Below, piece by piece: positions 24,584-33,130 of a stretch of DNA of 64,000 nt. The position numbers and the translations under genes were made by a program. Positions within the stretch are counted from its first letter, which is position 1. Every line of letters begins with the position of its first letter. The notes below the pieces were generated by a model that saw only the letters and a list, made by a program, of their open reading frames with translations, did not search any database and was not told the origin of the DNA. Source of the DNA: Blastocatellia bacterium (lineage in GTDB: Bacteria > Acidobacteriota > Blastocatellia > Chloracidobacteriales > Chloracidobacteriaceae); the NCBI GenBank assembly GCA_019695185.1, contig JAIBAN010000008.1:78354-142353 (forward strand). Direction: 5' to 3'.

Positions 24584-25698
24584 GCACACGCAATTGGAAA
24601 AAATGGGGAACGATTGGCCTGTTTTGGTTCCTGCTGACGGCAACCGCAAGCGGCATCTGGTGGCTGACGCAACCAAACGGTTCCAAATCCGGTTGGTTCA
24701 AAGGAAAAGGGGCCGGACTGTGGGTTTCGACTGAAGACGCTTTTCCCTCAGTTCCGCTTCCGCCGGGTTCGTTTCAGCATGAAAAAGGTACCCGGTACGA
24801 CCCGCAACGGTATTTTGCAAGCTACCAGCCGGTCTTCAAATGGTGCCGGTTGCATGCGGAGGAACCGGCGGCAACCTGCATTGTGTTGCGGGAATTTCGA
24901 CTGGTGGGCAAAGCCGATACCTTTCTGTTAATCCTCAACCCGGAAACGTTGCGCACCAGAATCTGTCGCAAACCAAGCCAAGCCGAGTTTCAGGATTCCA
25001 CCCCGCAGGCTTTGTCTGAAACCCTCTACGGAAAGCTGCTCAACCTGCCTCCGGCAGCGGAAACCGGCATGGAAAATGCGGGTTTGGTGCATGCCCGTGC
25101 TGCTGAGGCAGTGCCTCCGGTGCTATCGGTGGACCTCTGCCCGTCGCTGCATCCCTTCAGCCGGGATATGTTCCACAGGCTGGTTGCCTTGGGTTCGCGC
25201 AACCACAAACCGACTCCGGTGGTTATTTGTGTTTCAGGACTCTGGATTCGCCAACACAAAGCCGACCTGCTGTGGCTGAAGGAAGCGGAAAAAAAGCGTG
25301 AACTGGAAATTACCTGGGTCAATCATTCCTATTCGCACCCTTATGAAGAGCATGTGCCCTGGAACCACAATTTTCTCTTGTCAACCAACGTGGATTTCAA
25401 ACGGGAAGTCTTTGAAAGCGAGCAAATCATGATTGAGGAAGGGTTGGTGCCTTCCGTTTTTTTCCGGTTTCCGGGTTTGATTTCCAGCCAATCGTTGGTC
25501 AATTCACTTAACCGCTGGGGTCTGATACCGCTCGGCAGCGACGCCTGGCTGGGCAAGGGGCAAAATCCGCAGCCGGGCAGTATCATTCTGGTTCACGGCA
25601 ACGGGAACGAGCCGCTGGGAGTCCGTCGCCTGGAAAGACTGTTGGGTGAAAACCTGACCGAATTTTCCGACCTGTATGCCGCCCTGGGAGCCGCCTGA
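24580..25698 (+). CDS. Membrane-anchored polysaccharide deacetylase-like protein (NodB clan)
   Basis: The 372-residue protein has an N-terminal TM anchor (about 10-30, GTIGLFWFLLTATASGIWWL), a unique N-terminal half, and a C-terminal NodB-like domain. The expected metal-binding pieces are recognisable: a first strand SVDLCPSL in place of TFDDGP, an HSYSH motif (H-x3-H in WVNHSYSHPY), a FRFPG strand end and an ILVHGNG last strand. The usual catalytic Asp pair is reduced to one, so activity is uncertain. The start overlaps the hyuA-like stop. Coupling to a hydantoinase-like gene is unusual for a cell-wall or capsule deacetylase. Confidence 0.8.
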   Translation: MSTRNWKKWGTIGLFWFLLTATASGIWWLTQPNGSKSGWFKGKGAGLWVSTEDAFPSVPLPPGSFQHEKGTRYDPQRYFASYQPVFKWCRLHAEEPAATCIVLREFRLVGKADTFLLILNPETLRTRICRKPSQAEFQDSTPQALSETLYGKLLNLPPAAETGMENAGLVHARAAEAVPPVLSVDLCPSLHPFSRDMFHRLVALGSRNHKPTPVVICVSGLWIRQHKADLLWLKEAEKKRELEITWVNHSYSHPYEEHVPWNHNFLLSTNVDFKREVFESEQIMIEEGLVPSVFFRFPGLISSQSLVNSLNRWGLIPLGSDAWLGKGQNPQPGSIILVHGNGNEPLGVRRLERLLGENLTEFSDLYAALGAA

Positions 25699-25744
25699 GT
25701 CAAACATTGTCCAATCATTTCATGCACGAATGGGGAGGAAATCT

Positions 25745-26191
25745 ATGTCCGAATTCCAAATTGACATCCAGGAAGCGGAAAACACCCCGCTGGCGCTTGA
25801 AATCCACCGGTTGCTGGTTGAAAACAACATTGAACAATTTGGACCAGCCAACCGGCAGCCACTGGTGATTGGCATCCGGCAGGAAGGTCAACTGGTCGGC
25901 GGGTTGCGCGGCTGCACCCATTGGGGGTGGCTCTACATTACCCATCTCTGGGTGGCACCTGATTTTCGGCGGCTAAAATTGGGAAAACTCCTGTTGGAAA
26001 AAGCTGAACAGGAAGCCATCAAACGAGGCTGCCCCGGATTTTACGTGGATACCTTCAGTCCGGCGGCGGTTCATTTTTACCAGTCGGCAGGTTATGAACT
26101 TTTTGGTACCATTCCCGACTTTCCATCCGGCCACCAACGTTTTTTTCTGATGAAAAAGCCGGTGCCGTCCGTAGAGATGAGAAGTTTTTGA
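25745..26191 (+). CDS. GNAT-family N-acetyltransferase
   Basis: The ATG at 25745 follows GGGAGG by 7 bp; the 148-residue product is a single GNAT domain. It has the central strand ITHLWVAPDFRRLKLGKLLL (motif A with the R-x-x-x-G-K variant of the acetyl-CoA loop), the helix EKAEQEAIKRGC and motif B VDTFSPAAVHFYQSAGYELFG. Substrate cannot be told. It follows the deacetylase-like gene by 46 bp on the same strand and may be co-transcribed. A repeat element begins shortly after its stop. Confidence 0.9.
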   Translation: MSEFQIDIQEAENTPLALEIHRLLVENNIEQFGPANRQPLVIGIRQEGQLVGGLRGCTHWGWLYITHLWVAPDFRRLKLGKLLLEKAEQEAIKRGCPGFYVDTFSPAAVHFYQSAGYELFGTIPDFPSGHQRFFLMKKPVPSVEMRSF

Positions 26192-26213
26192 AACCGTTCG
26201 TTCTCGGAGCATG

Positions 26214-26327
26214 TTTGGAAATTTGGAGTGCGACGACTTGTCGCCACCAATTGCCGAAACCTTCAAAAAACCAGGTTCGGCGACAAGTCGCCGAAAAACA
26301 AAGCGGTGACAAGTCCCCGCACTCCAT
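26214..26327. mobile_element. Internally shortened copy of the 35-bp TIR element
   Basis: The left end reads TTTGGAAATTTGGAGTGCG and the right end AGCGGTGACAAGTCCCCGCACTCCA. Both match the ends of the intact element at 330-525, but the centre is much shorter. The left arm has diverged after GGAGTGCG, continuing straight into the GACGACTTGTCGCC inner palindrome. This shows the family can decay by internal deletion. Confidence 0.75.
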
Positions 26328-26351
26328 AAAAAGCCCAATTCCCAAACACCT

Positions 26352-26380
26352 GCTCAGTCCTCAGTCCTCAGTCCTCAGTC
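26352..26380. repeat. CTCAGTCCT 9-mer array directly before the AAA+ gene
   Basis: Three complete copies of CTCAGTCCT and a partial one end 13 bp before the ATG at 26393. They occupy the place where a ribosome-binding site would be expected; no Shine-Dalgarno-like sequence is visible. The same 9-mer occurs near 10691, 50180 and 55253 and, reversed, near 50089. Confidence 0.85.
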
Positions 26381-26392
26381 CTTTTTTCTTTT

Positions 26393-29300
26393 ATGACTTC
26401 TGATTCCCGAAAACTGATTGCCCTGCATCGTCCGCTGGAAAATGGTACCTATCTGGCGGAGGCCCTGTTTTTTCCTGAGTTTTCCCGACTGGAAAAGAAC
26501 CTCACCTATTTGAACAATGCGTTGCGCACCAATGCCGCCCAGATTGCCGGAGAAATCCCACCCTTTTTGTTTTCGCAGCGCCACGTCACCGAGGAACCGG
26601 AAGTGGCAGCCTGTGAAGTTGAAATCGTGCCGCCCAAAAAATCAGTCACCTGGCGGACTCCGCTTTCGGTTCGCTTTGAATATATCTGGTGGACTCACGG
26701 CGAGTTTGCCCGGATTGCGTATGTGCCGGCGTTTCAGATTGAAGTCATTGCACCCTTGAACGCGGATTTAGGGGCGCAGGTGCAACAGGAAATTCTGGCT
26801 GAAGTCAAACGGCAGAAACTCAACACAACGCTGGACGGCATGATGTGGCTGGCCCGGTTTGACACGGTTCAAGTTCGGGTGTTGAGCTACAGCCCCGACC
26901 TGGAGACGCCCAAAAAAACCGCCACCCGCAAAGAGGAACCGGAAGAAAAAGAAACTTCGATTCTGGGCGAAGTCGGCGTCAACCTGACTTGGCAAAGAAT
27001 GTATCCGGCCTACGAGGTCGAGGACGTGGTGCAGAAACTGGCCGACGCGCTGACCGGAAAACAACCGAAAAGCGTGCTGCTGGTCGGGCCTTCCGGTGTG
27101 GGAAAAACCGCCGTCCTGCATGAACTGGTGCGGCGGCGGTCTGAATTTCACCTTTCGCACACGCCCTTCTGGGCCACCAGCGGAGCGCGACTGGTGGCGG
27201 GCATGACCGGGTACGGCATGTGGCAGGAACGCTGCCAAAAACTGTGGCGGGAGGCCGCCAAAGACAAGGCCATCATCCATTTTGGGAATCTGTTTGAATT
27301 GCTCCATGTGGGCAAAAGCGAAGGCAACGACCAGGGCATTGCCGGTTTTTTCAAACCCTACCTGATGCGGCGCGAGTTTCTGGCGGTGGCCGAATGTACC
27401 CCGGAGCAAATCCCGCTCATCGAGCGCGAGGACCCCCGCCTGCTGGAAGCTTTTTTCCAAATCCGGCTGGAAGAATTTTCGCCTGAAAAGGGTAAAGCCA
27501 TTTTGCTCATGTACCTGGCCGACCGGTTTCGCGTTGCGCCGATTGATTCGGAGGGCATTGATACACTGGACCGGCTGCACCGCCGTTACGCGACCTATTC
27601 CTCCTATCCCGGACGGCCCTTGCGGTTTCTGAAACATTTGACCGAGGCGCGCCGCAGCAGTGACCTTATCGCGCGGCAGGATGTCACCAGAGCCTTTTCC
27701 GATGAAACGGGGCTACCCCTCTTCCTGCTTGAAGACAGCATTCCGCTGGACCTGGAAAAAACCCACCAATGGTTTTCCGAAAAAGTCGTCGGTCAACCCG
27801 AAGCGGTCAATCTCGTGGTGGAACTACTGGCCACTGTCAAAGCCGGGTTGGCCCGTCCGCGCAAGCCGATTGCCTCGTTGCTCTTCATTGGCCCGACCGG
27901 CGTGGGAAAAACCGAAATGGCCAAAACCCTGGCGGAATTTCTCTTTCAGGACCGGAACCGGATGGTCCGCTTTGACATGAGCGAATTTTCCGACCCCTAT
28001 TCGGTCAAACGGCTGATTGGCGGCATCTTTGAAAGCGAAGGGCTGTTGACGGCCAAAGTCCGCGAACAGCCGTTTTCCGTGATTCTGTTTGACGAATTCG
28101 AAAAGGCCGACCCGGCTTTTTACGACCTGCTTTTGCAGGTGCTGGGCGAAGGCCGCCTGACCGATGCCGCCGGTCGCGTGGCCGATTTCTGCAACAGCGT
28201 GGTGATTATGACTTCAAACCTGGGAGCCGAGTCGTTTCAACGCGGAAACCCTGGTTTTCTGAGTGACCGGGAAGAACAAAAGGCAGCCCAACGGCATTTT
28301 GTCCGGGAAGTTCAGAAAGCTGTGCGTCCGGAACTGTTTAACCGGATTGACCGGATTGTTTCATTTTCTCCGCTTGACCGCCCGACCGTGCTCAAAATTG
28401 CCGACCGCGAACTGGCAGCCATCCGCCAGCGGGACGGGTTGAAATACCGTTCGGTCAATCTGGCCGTTCCCTCGCAGGCCGCCGATTATCTGGTGGAAAA
28501 ATGCTATGACGCCAAATTTGGGGCCCGACCTCTCAAACGTGCTTTGGAACGCGAACTCCTGCGGGCGCTTTCCGTCCAACTGAACCAATATTCGGCTGAC
28601 TTGTTGCTGGAGTGTGGGGTTCGGCTTGATGGGGCAAAATTGACAGTTGAGGCCAAGGCTTCCGGGACCAAATCCCGCCAGCATCTTTCGGCCCTGGCCA
28701 GCGATGCCCTGTTTCTGCGGCTGGCCGAGGGCTGTACCGGCTTACGCCGCAAGGCCCAGACGCTGGACCGCTGCCCTGCGGTGCTGGAATACCGGAACGA
28801 AGTGTACCGGCTGGAACGACTGGCCCGTACCAAAGAGAAAAAATCCTGGATGAGCGAAGAAGTTCGCCGCCAACTGGCCAAACTGCCTCACATCAAAACT
28901 CTGCTCAACCGGGTCAAAGACTTTCTGGACTCCATCATGGAACTGGAAAACCGGATTTTTCTGGCTTTCTATGGCAAAGAAACCGTGGTGGTCCCTGAAA
29001 TTGACAGCCAATTGAACCAGGTTCAGGCCCAGTGGAAACGATTGATGATTGATGTTCACTGTCTGAAGTTCTATCCCGGCAACCGGATTCTGCTGGCTTT
29101 TTATGCAGAAAATCACAAAAAGCTATTCGAGATGGCACAGATGTATTTCAAGGTGGCGGAAAACCGGGGATTTACAGTGAACCTGCACCGCTATGTTTCC
29201 GGTTTTAATGCCGTGGAAGTGCCCAACCAGCAAATTGTTTCCCTGTTTGACCGGCGGACCAAGCTCGAACCGGTGGACGACCCAAGCGCCTTTTTCAAAC

Positions 29301-29653
29301 ATCCGGTGGATTTTGTGCATGGAATTCTGCTGGCGGTCCAGGGCGAAGGTGCGGTTCCCACCTTTGCCCCGGAACAGGGGATTCATCTGTTTCCCGAAGG
29401 TCAGCACGGGCAAAAATGCCTGCTTGCAATCAGCGAAAAACCGGTTGAAAAGTACAAACCGGGCGCGGAACTGGCAGCGCGGGGCTCCATTGCCAACCAG
29501 TTCAAGCGAAGAACCTATGACGCAAAGGAAAAATACATCGAGGACCACATCCTCAAAATCCGCTACGATTCAAACGGGCGGGCTGCTGCTGCAATCGTCG
29601 AACAGGCAATTGAAACCCGACTTTTCAATGAAGCTGAAAGCCTGCTTTCCTAA
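26393..29653 (+). CDS. Double-AAA+ ClpA/ClpB-like ATPase fused to a release-factor-like (PCRF) domain
   Basis: The 1086-residue protein has a unique N-terminal region (1-205) instead of Clp_N repeats. The first ATPase domain has Walker A GPSGVGKT (232-239), but the usual acidic Walker B is replaced by IIHFGNLFEL (295-304). The second domain is canonical: GPTGVGKT (500-507), VILFDEFEKA (563-572), an FNRID arginine finger (649-653) and FGARPLKRAL sensor 2 (709-718). Residues about 775-1010 resemble the PCRF part of peptide release factors RF1/RF2: a long helical hairpin, then MAQMYFKVAENRGF and VQGEGAVPTFAPEQGIHLF. No GGQ catalytic motif follows. A Clp-type unfoldase carrying a ribosome-docking-like module suggests a role in translation quality control; this is inference. 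The gene lacks a clear ribosome site. Confidence 0.87.
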   Translation: MTSDSRKLIALHRPLENGTYLAEALFFPEFSRLEKNLTYLNNALRTNAAQIAGEIPPFLFSQRHVTEEPEVAACEVEIVPPKKSVTWRTPLSVRFEYIWWTHGEFARIAYVPAFQIEVIAPLNADLGAQVQQEILAEVKRQKLNTTLDGMMWLARFDTVQVRVLSYSPDLETPKKTATRKEEPEEKETSILGEVGVNLTWQRMYPAYEVEDVVQKLADALTGKQPKSVLLVGPSGVGKTAVLHELVRRRSEFHLSHTPFWATSGARLVAGMTGYGMWQERCQKLWREAAKDKAIIHFGNLFELLHVGKSEGNDQGIAGFFKPYLMRREFLAVAECTPEQIPLIEREDPRLLEAFFQIRLEEFSPEKGKAILLMYLADRFRVAPIDSEGIDTLDRLHRRYATYSSYPGRPLRFLKHLTEARRSSDLIARQDVTRAFSDETGLPLFLLEDSIPLDLEKTHQWFSEKVVGQPEAVNLVVELLATVKAGLARPRKPIASLLFIGPTGVGKTEMAKTLAEFLFQDRNRMVRFDMSEFSDPYSVKRLIGGIFESEGLLTAKVREQPFSVILFDEFEKADPAFYDLLLQVLGEGRLTDAAGRVADFCNSVVIMTSNLGAESFQRGNPGFLSDREEQKAAQRHFVREVQKAVRPELFNRIDRIVSFSPLDRPTVLKIADRELAAIRQRDGLKYRSVNLAVPSQAADYLVEKCYDAKFGARPLKRALERELLRALSVQLNQYSADLLLECGVRLDGAKLTVEAKASGTKSRQHLSALASDALFLRLAEGCTGLRRKAQTLDRCPAVLEYRNEVYRLERLARTKEKKSWMSEEVRRQLAKLPHIKTLLNRVKDFLDSIMELENRIFLAFYGKETVVVPEIDSQLNQVQAQWKRLMIDVHCLKFYPGNRILLAFYAENHKKLFEMAQMYFKVAENRGFTVNLHRYVSGFNAVEVPNQQIVSLFDRRTKLEPVDDPSAFFKHPVDFVHGILLAVQGEGAVPTFAPEQGIHLFPEGQHGQKCLLAISEKPVEKYKPGAELAARGSIANQFKRRTYDAKEKYIEDHILKIRYDSNGRAAAAIVEQAIETRLFNEAESLLS

Positions 29654-29846
29654 CTTGAAAACAGGACTGAGGACTTTGGAGTGCGGGGACTTGTCACCGC
29701 TTTGTTTCTCGGCGACTTGTCGCCGAGTGCAGTTTTTGATGTTGTTAACCTGAAAAGAGGACTGAGAACTGAGGCTGTTTTCATTGCAGGTGATGCGTTG
29801 CCAACACATGAGGTCTGACGGAGGGAAATTCCTGAGCCGCACATCC
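29654..29846. repeat. Gap with half copy of the TIR element and degenerate 9-mer units
   Basis: Bases 29678-29727 match the left half of the element at 330-525 (GGAGTGCGGGGACTTGTCAC onward to the GGCGACTTGTCGCC palindrome); the right half is missing. It is flanked by AGGACTGAGGA at about 29663 and 29757, scraps of the 9-mer family. No gene is supported; the convergent genes on either side end here. Confidence 0.75.
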
Positions 29847-30728
29847 TCACTTCGGCAGGATGAAACGGGGTTGATACAGCCCATCCGTCAATGCAACCGT
29901 CTCCCGGAACAGTTGGACGATACGCTCCACCGCCAGGTTGAATTCCTCCGGAGTATCGCCCAGGTGCCCCAGCGTGTGCTGGACCCGCTGTCCGAAATCG
30001 GGTGGCACGCGCTCAAACGCGGCAACTTCCGCCAAGGCGGTTTTGTCGTCCATCAGATACTGCCCGTTCAAGGCAAACAAAGCCAGCAGCAGTTGATTCA
30101 CAGCCCGCGTCAAACAAGCAGCGGTTCCGTAAGCGCCGGAACGACCGGCAAACTTTGGGGCAAAGGCAACCAAACCCAGTTCCACCTGCCAGAGATAGTC
30201 TTGCACCACAGCCCGGCGGAGCGCGGCAGGATAATCCGCCACCCGCCGTTTTAACGCCTCAAGCCGGCCTTCCGGGTCAAAGAGCGGAACACAGACTTTG
30301 ACTTCACCCAGATAGGCCACGCTGAAGAACCCGAACGGCGGCTGTTGGGCATAATGTTGCTCATACCGCCCGGCTTCGGCCTCGGAAATCACCCGTTCCA
30401 CATGTTCAAGGCTGCGATAGACAAAATCAACCCGCTGCCCCTGGATGGTCAGCCACGCTCCGCCGTTGACCCACGGTCCCCAGCCGTAAAAGTCCGTGAC
30501 CACCGGTCCAGGGAAGTCGTTGACCGACTCGGCCAACTGCTGAATGCTGCTGATGGCGCAGGGAGCGGCTTCCGCATAGTAAAGATACAGGTCAATGTCC
30601 GAACCTGACCGCGCCCGGCCACGGGCATGGGACCCGCCCAGCACGACCGCCTTGATTCCAGGAATCTCACCCAGTCGTTGGGTGAGTTTCGTTATCAATT
30701 CGTTTTGTGGTGGCGTGAGCTGTTTCAT
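29847..30728 (-). CDS. Nucleotidyltransferase-fold protein (MNT/DUF4037-like)
   Basis: The 293-residue protein begins with a Pol-beta-type nucleotidyltransferase core: VVLGGSHARGRARSGSDIDLYLY has the G-G-S and D-x-D residues that bind Mg-NTP, with a third acidic candidate in GQRVDFVY. The C-terminal half is helical, as in kanamycin-nucleotidyltransferase or DUF4037-type proteins, and would hold the acceptor. The substrate is unknown; antibiotic, small-metabolite and protein targets are all possible. No toxin-antitoxin partner (HEPN) gene is adjacent. It is the last gene of a three-gene minus-strand set after the GNAT gene (16 bp gap). Confidence 0.85.
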   Translation of the reverse strand: MKQLTPPQNELITKLTQRLGEIPGIKAVVLGGSHARGRARSGSDIDLYLYYAEAAPCAISSIQQLAESVNDFPGPVVTDFYGWGPWVNGGAWLTIQGQRVDFVYRSLEHVERVISEAEAGRYEQHYAQQPPFGFFSVAYLGEVKVCVPLFDPEGRLEALKRRVADYPAALRRAVVQDYLWQVELGLVAFAPKFAGRSGAYGTAACLTRAVNQLLLALFALNGQYLMDDKTALAEVAAFERVPPDFGQRVQHTLGHLGDTPEEFNLAVERIVQLFRETVALTDGLYQPRFILPK

Positions 30729-30744
30729 AATAAATTAAAAAATG

Positions 30745-31221
30745 TCAGATGGCAGATTCCAACAGATTTTTCTCAAAAAACCGGCTCAAGGGGTCCGGCT
30801 GATAGGGACCAAAGGGACCGATTTCCCGGTATCCGGCCTTTTGATACATCCGAATGGCCTCGTGCTGGAGGTGACCGGTTTCCAGCCGCATAATGTGGTA
30901 TCCATCCTGAAGGGCTTCCTCTTCAATCCAGGTCAGCAGTTTCATACCCAGCCCCAACCCCCGGCAGGTCGGGCGGATGTACATCCGTTTCAATTCGCCG
31001 TAGCCTTCCGGATACCGCATATAACCGCCGCAGCCAACCGCTTCCCCGTCCACGCGGACGACAAAAAAAGTGATGGAGTCATTCAGGAGGGCATCCACCG
31101 GTAAACCATGATGGCTCTCAATCGGATATAAAGGAATCAAATGGGCATCGAGTTCTTCGACCAGGCGGCTGGCGTCGGGTGAATCAGGCCGTTCGGGGTT
31201 GATGGTGATTTCTTTCGTCAT
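30745..31221 (-). CDS. GNAT-family N-acetyltransferase
   Basis: The start at 31221 overlaps the stop of the desaturase gene as ATGA, giving a 158-residue single-domain protein; longer in-frame versions are not needed. The acetyl-CoA site is clear: ELKRMYIRPTCRGLGLGMKL (Q/R-x-x-G-x-G/A type). It is followed by MRLETGHLQHEAIRMYQKAGYREI, the GNAT motif B with the YxKxGY signature. The substrate is unknown. It is coupled to the sterol-desaturase-like gene upstream. Confidence 0.93.
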   Translation of the reverse strand: MTKEITINPERPDSPDASRLVEELDAHLIPLYPIESHHGLPVDALLNDSITFFVVRVDGEAVGCGGYMRYPEGYGELKRMYIRPTCRGLGLGMKLLTWIEEEALQDGYHIMRLETGHLQHEAIRMYQKAGYREIGPFGPYQPDPLSRFFEKNLLESAI

Positions 31222-32054
31222 ATTGATTTTCCGGCTCTCCGAAAACGGGAAAAAAGGGTGGTGACAGGTATCAGCATCTGTTTCCACAAGCTGCGGGGAA
31301 ATTGTTCCATGGCGGCAAAACCAAGGCGCTCCGCTTTCCGGTGGGGCAGGTATGCCGTCTGAAACATCCAATCCCAGAGACTGAGCACAATGCCGAAATT
31401 GCGGTTGATGGGACCGTGGTCCGGATGAATATGGTGCCAGATATGCATTTCCGGACTGTTGAAAACATACTTGAGGGGTCCGAGACGAAAACGCACGTTG
31501 GCGTGGGCAAAATGCCCGACGAAGGTGCCGACAATGCCATACCAAAAGAGCGCGTATGGATTGAAGCCGAACAATATCACCGGAAGCACCAGCAGTGAAT
31601 TATAGAAAATCGCTTCAAACCAGTGAAACCGCCAGTTTCCAATCCAATCCAGGTCCACAATGCTATGGTGGACCTTGTGAAATTCCCACAACCAGGGCAC
31701 CCGGTGGAGCGTGTTGTGAATCAGGTACTTGCACAAATCCAACACCAGCACAGCCAGCCCAAACTGGGGCCAAAAGGAAAGCCCGCTCACCCAGTTGCGG
31801 TACAAAACCTCATGCAGGTCATGGTCGAGCACCCATTCGTCAAACTGACGGCCCAGATTGAGGGCCGGAACCAACACAAACAGCAGGGCCAGCAATTCGC
31901 CAAAGAGGCGGCTGTGAAAGACGATGTAAAAGACATCCACATACCATTCGCGCCGCCAGAAAGGTCGTTTTTCCAGCGGGAACAGCCGTTCCCAAATCAC
32001 AAAAAAGATTGAGAACCCAATCAGCCAGTAATAATAATTGTAAATATTTTCCAC
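31218..32054 (-). CDS. Sterol desaturase/fatty acid hydroxylase family membrane protein
   Basis: A GTG start at 32054, with GAGG just upstream, yields 278 residues and at least four TM segments. The three His clusters of the non-heme di-iron hydroxylases are all present: HNTLH (H-x3-H), HKVHH (H-x2-HH) and HIWHHIH; a further HFAH lies before the last box. Such enzymes insert hydroxyl groups or double bonds into lipids using O2 and reduced cofactor at the membrane. The lipid target is unknown. The gene is divergent from the GntR regulator (17 bp between start codons), which is its likely regulator, and is coupled to the GNAT gene downstream. Confidence 0.93.
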   Translation of the reverse strand: MENIYNYYYWLIGFSIFFVIWERLFPLEKRPFWRREWYVDVFYIVFHSRLFGELLALLFVLVPALNLGRQFDEWVLDHDLHEVLYRNWVSGLSFWPQFGLAVLVLDLCKYLIHNTLHRVPWLWEFHKVHHSIVDLDWIGNWRFHWFEAIFYNSLLVLPVILFGFNPYALFWYGIVGTFVGHFAHANVRFRLGPLKYVFNSPEMHIWHHIHPDHGPINRNFGIVLSLWDWMFQTAYLPHRKAERLGFAAMEQFPRSLWKQMLIPVTTLFSRFRRAGKSI

Positions 32055-32071
32055 ACATCCTCGGCAAAACT

Positions 32072-33046
32072 ATGCGAATTTGGCTGTCGAAAAAAAGTGA
32101 TGTTTCCGTCCGCGAACAACTCGTGGCCCAAATCATTTTGGGCATCATCAGCCAGGAATTGAAGCCCGGCCAGAAACTGCCCAGCACCCGCGAACTGGCC
32201 CGGCGGTATCAGATTCATCCGAATACGGTGAATGCCGCTTACCGCGAGCTGCTCCAGCGCCATTGGGTTGAATTCCGCAAAGGCAGCGGGGTGTTTGTCC
32301 GGCTGGTGGTCGAAGCCTCCGCCCTGGAACCGGCCAATGAATTGGACCAGTTGATTTCGGAATTTTTGGGACGGGTGCGGCAATCCGGCTTTGCCTTGCG
32401 CGAAGTGCAAAACCGGCTGGAGCACTGGTTCGACATCCATCCGCCCGACCACCTGGTCGTGGTGGAAAACGATCAGTCGTTGCGCACGATTTTGCTTACG
32501 GAAATTCAGGATGCAACCGATTTCACCTGCAATGGCTGTTCTTTTGGCGAATTCAGCCGGTTTGCGGCCCAGGCGGGATGTGCGCCGGTCACACTCTACA
32601 GCCGGGTTGAACAGGTGGGGAGGCTCACCTTCACCCATCCGGAATTTTTATTCCTGCATACCCGCTCCATGGCCGAAGCCCTGGCCGGAGAAAGACCGCC
32701 CTCTCCGGAAACCCTGGTCGGAGTGATTTCCATCTGGCCCGAATTTCTCAAATGGGCGCATACCCTGCTCACAGCGGCGGGCGTGGACGAGCAGGCACTG
32801 AGCCTGATTCCCCATGCGGATTGGGTCCGGCAGGGAAATTTCCGGCCCTACGGATTTGTCGTGACGGAATCATACACGGCCAAAATGCTGCCGCCTGAAG
32901 TGCCCATCAAGGTTTTCCGGATGCTTTCCGACGAATCCCTGGAACGGTTGCGCCGCCTGCACGAAGGGGGGGAAGCTCCGCATCATGATACTCAGGAAGG
33001 ACCCTCCAGGTCGGTACCGACTGCGGAAAGAATCCGGCCAAAGTAA
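32072..33046 (+). CDS. GntR-family transcriptional regulator with novel C-terminal domain
   Basis: I use the ATG at 32072 (MRIWLSKKSDVSVREQL). The N-terminal winged helix (about 8-78) is typical of GntR/YtrA-type regulators: VREQLVAQIILGIISQELKPGQKLPSTREL, then RRYQIHPNTVNAAYRELL and a wing with RKGSGVFV. The remaining 240 residues are neither a FadR-type helical domain nor a full aminotransferase fold; they contain LVVVENDQSLRTILLTEI and periplasmic-binding-like strands. It may bind a ligand. The start lies within 20 bp of the divergent desaturase gene, so it probably controls that operon and itself. Confidence 0.88.
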   Translation: MRIWLSKKSDVSVREQLVAQIILGIISQELKPGQKLPSTRELARRYQIHPNTVNAAYRELLQRHWVEFRKGSGVFVRLVVEASALEPANELDQLISEFLGRVRQSGFALREVQNRLEHWFDIHPPDHLVVVENDQSLRTILLTEIQDATDFTCNGCSFGEFSRFAAQAGCAPVTLYSRVEQVGRLTFTHPEFLFLHTRSMAEALAGERPPSPETLVGVISIWPEFLKWAHTLLTAAGVDEQALSLIPHADWVRQGNFRPYGFVVTESYTAKMLPPEVPIKVFRMLSDESLERLRRLHEGGEAPHHDTQEGPSRSVPTAERIRPK

Positions 33047-33071
33047 AGTTCCCCTGGTTTCAGTTGAACAA

Positions 33072-33107
33072 GAAACCCCCGGCGAAAAAATTTCCGCCGG
33101 GGGTTTC
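33072..33107. terminator. Bidirectional hairpin between convergent genes
   Basis: GAAACCCCCGGCG (33072-33084) and CGCCGGGGGTTTC (33095-33107) are perfect 13-bp complements around an A/T-rich 10-base loop. It lies 25 bp after the GntR stop and 24 bp beyond the stop of the convergent exported-protein gene. No long T-run follows outside the stem, so it is a stable hairpin that probably ends both transcripts. Confidence 0.8.
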
Positions 33108-33130
33108 CTGTTACAGCCACAAAGCAAAGG

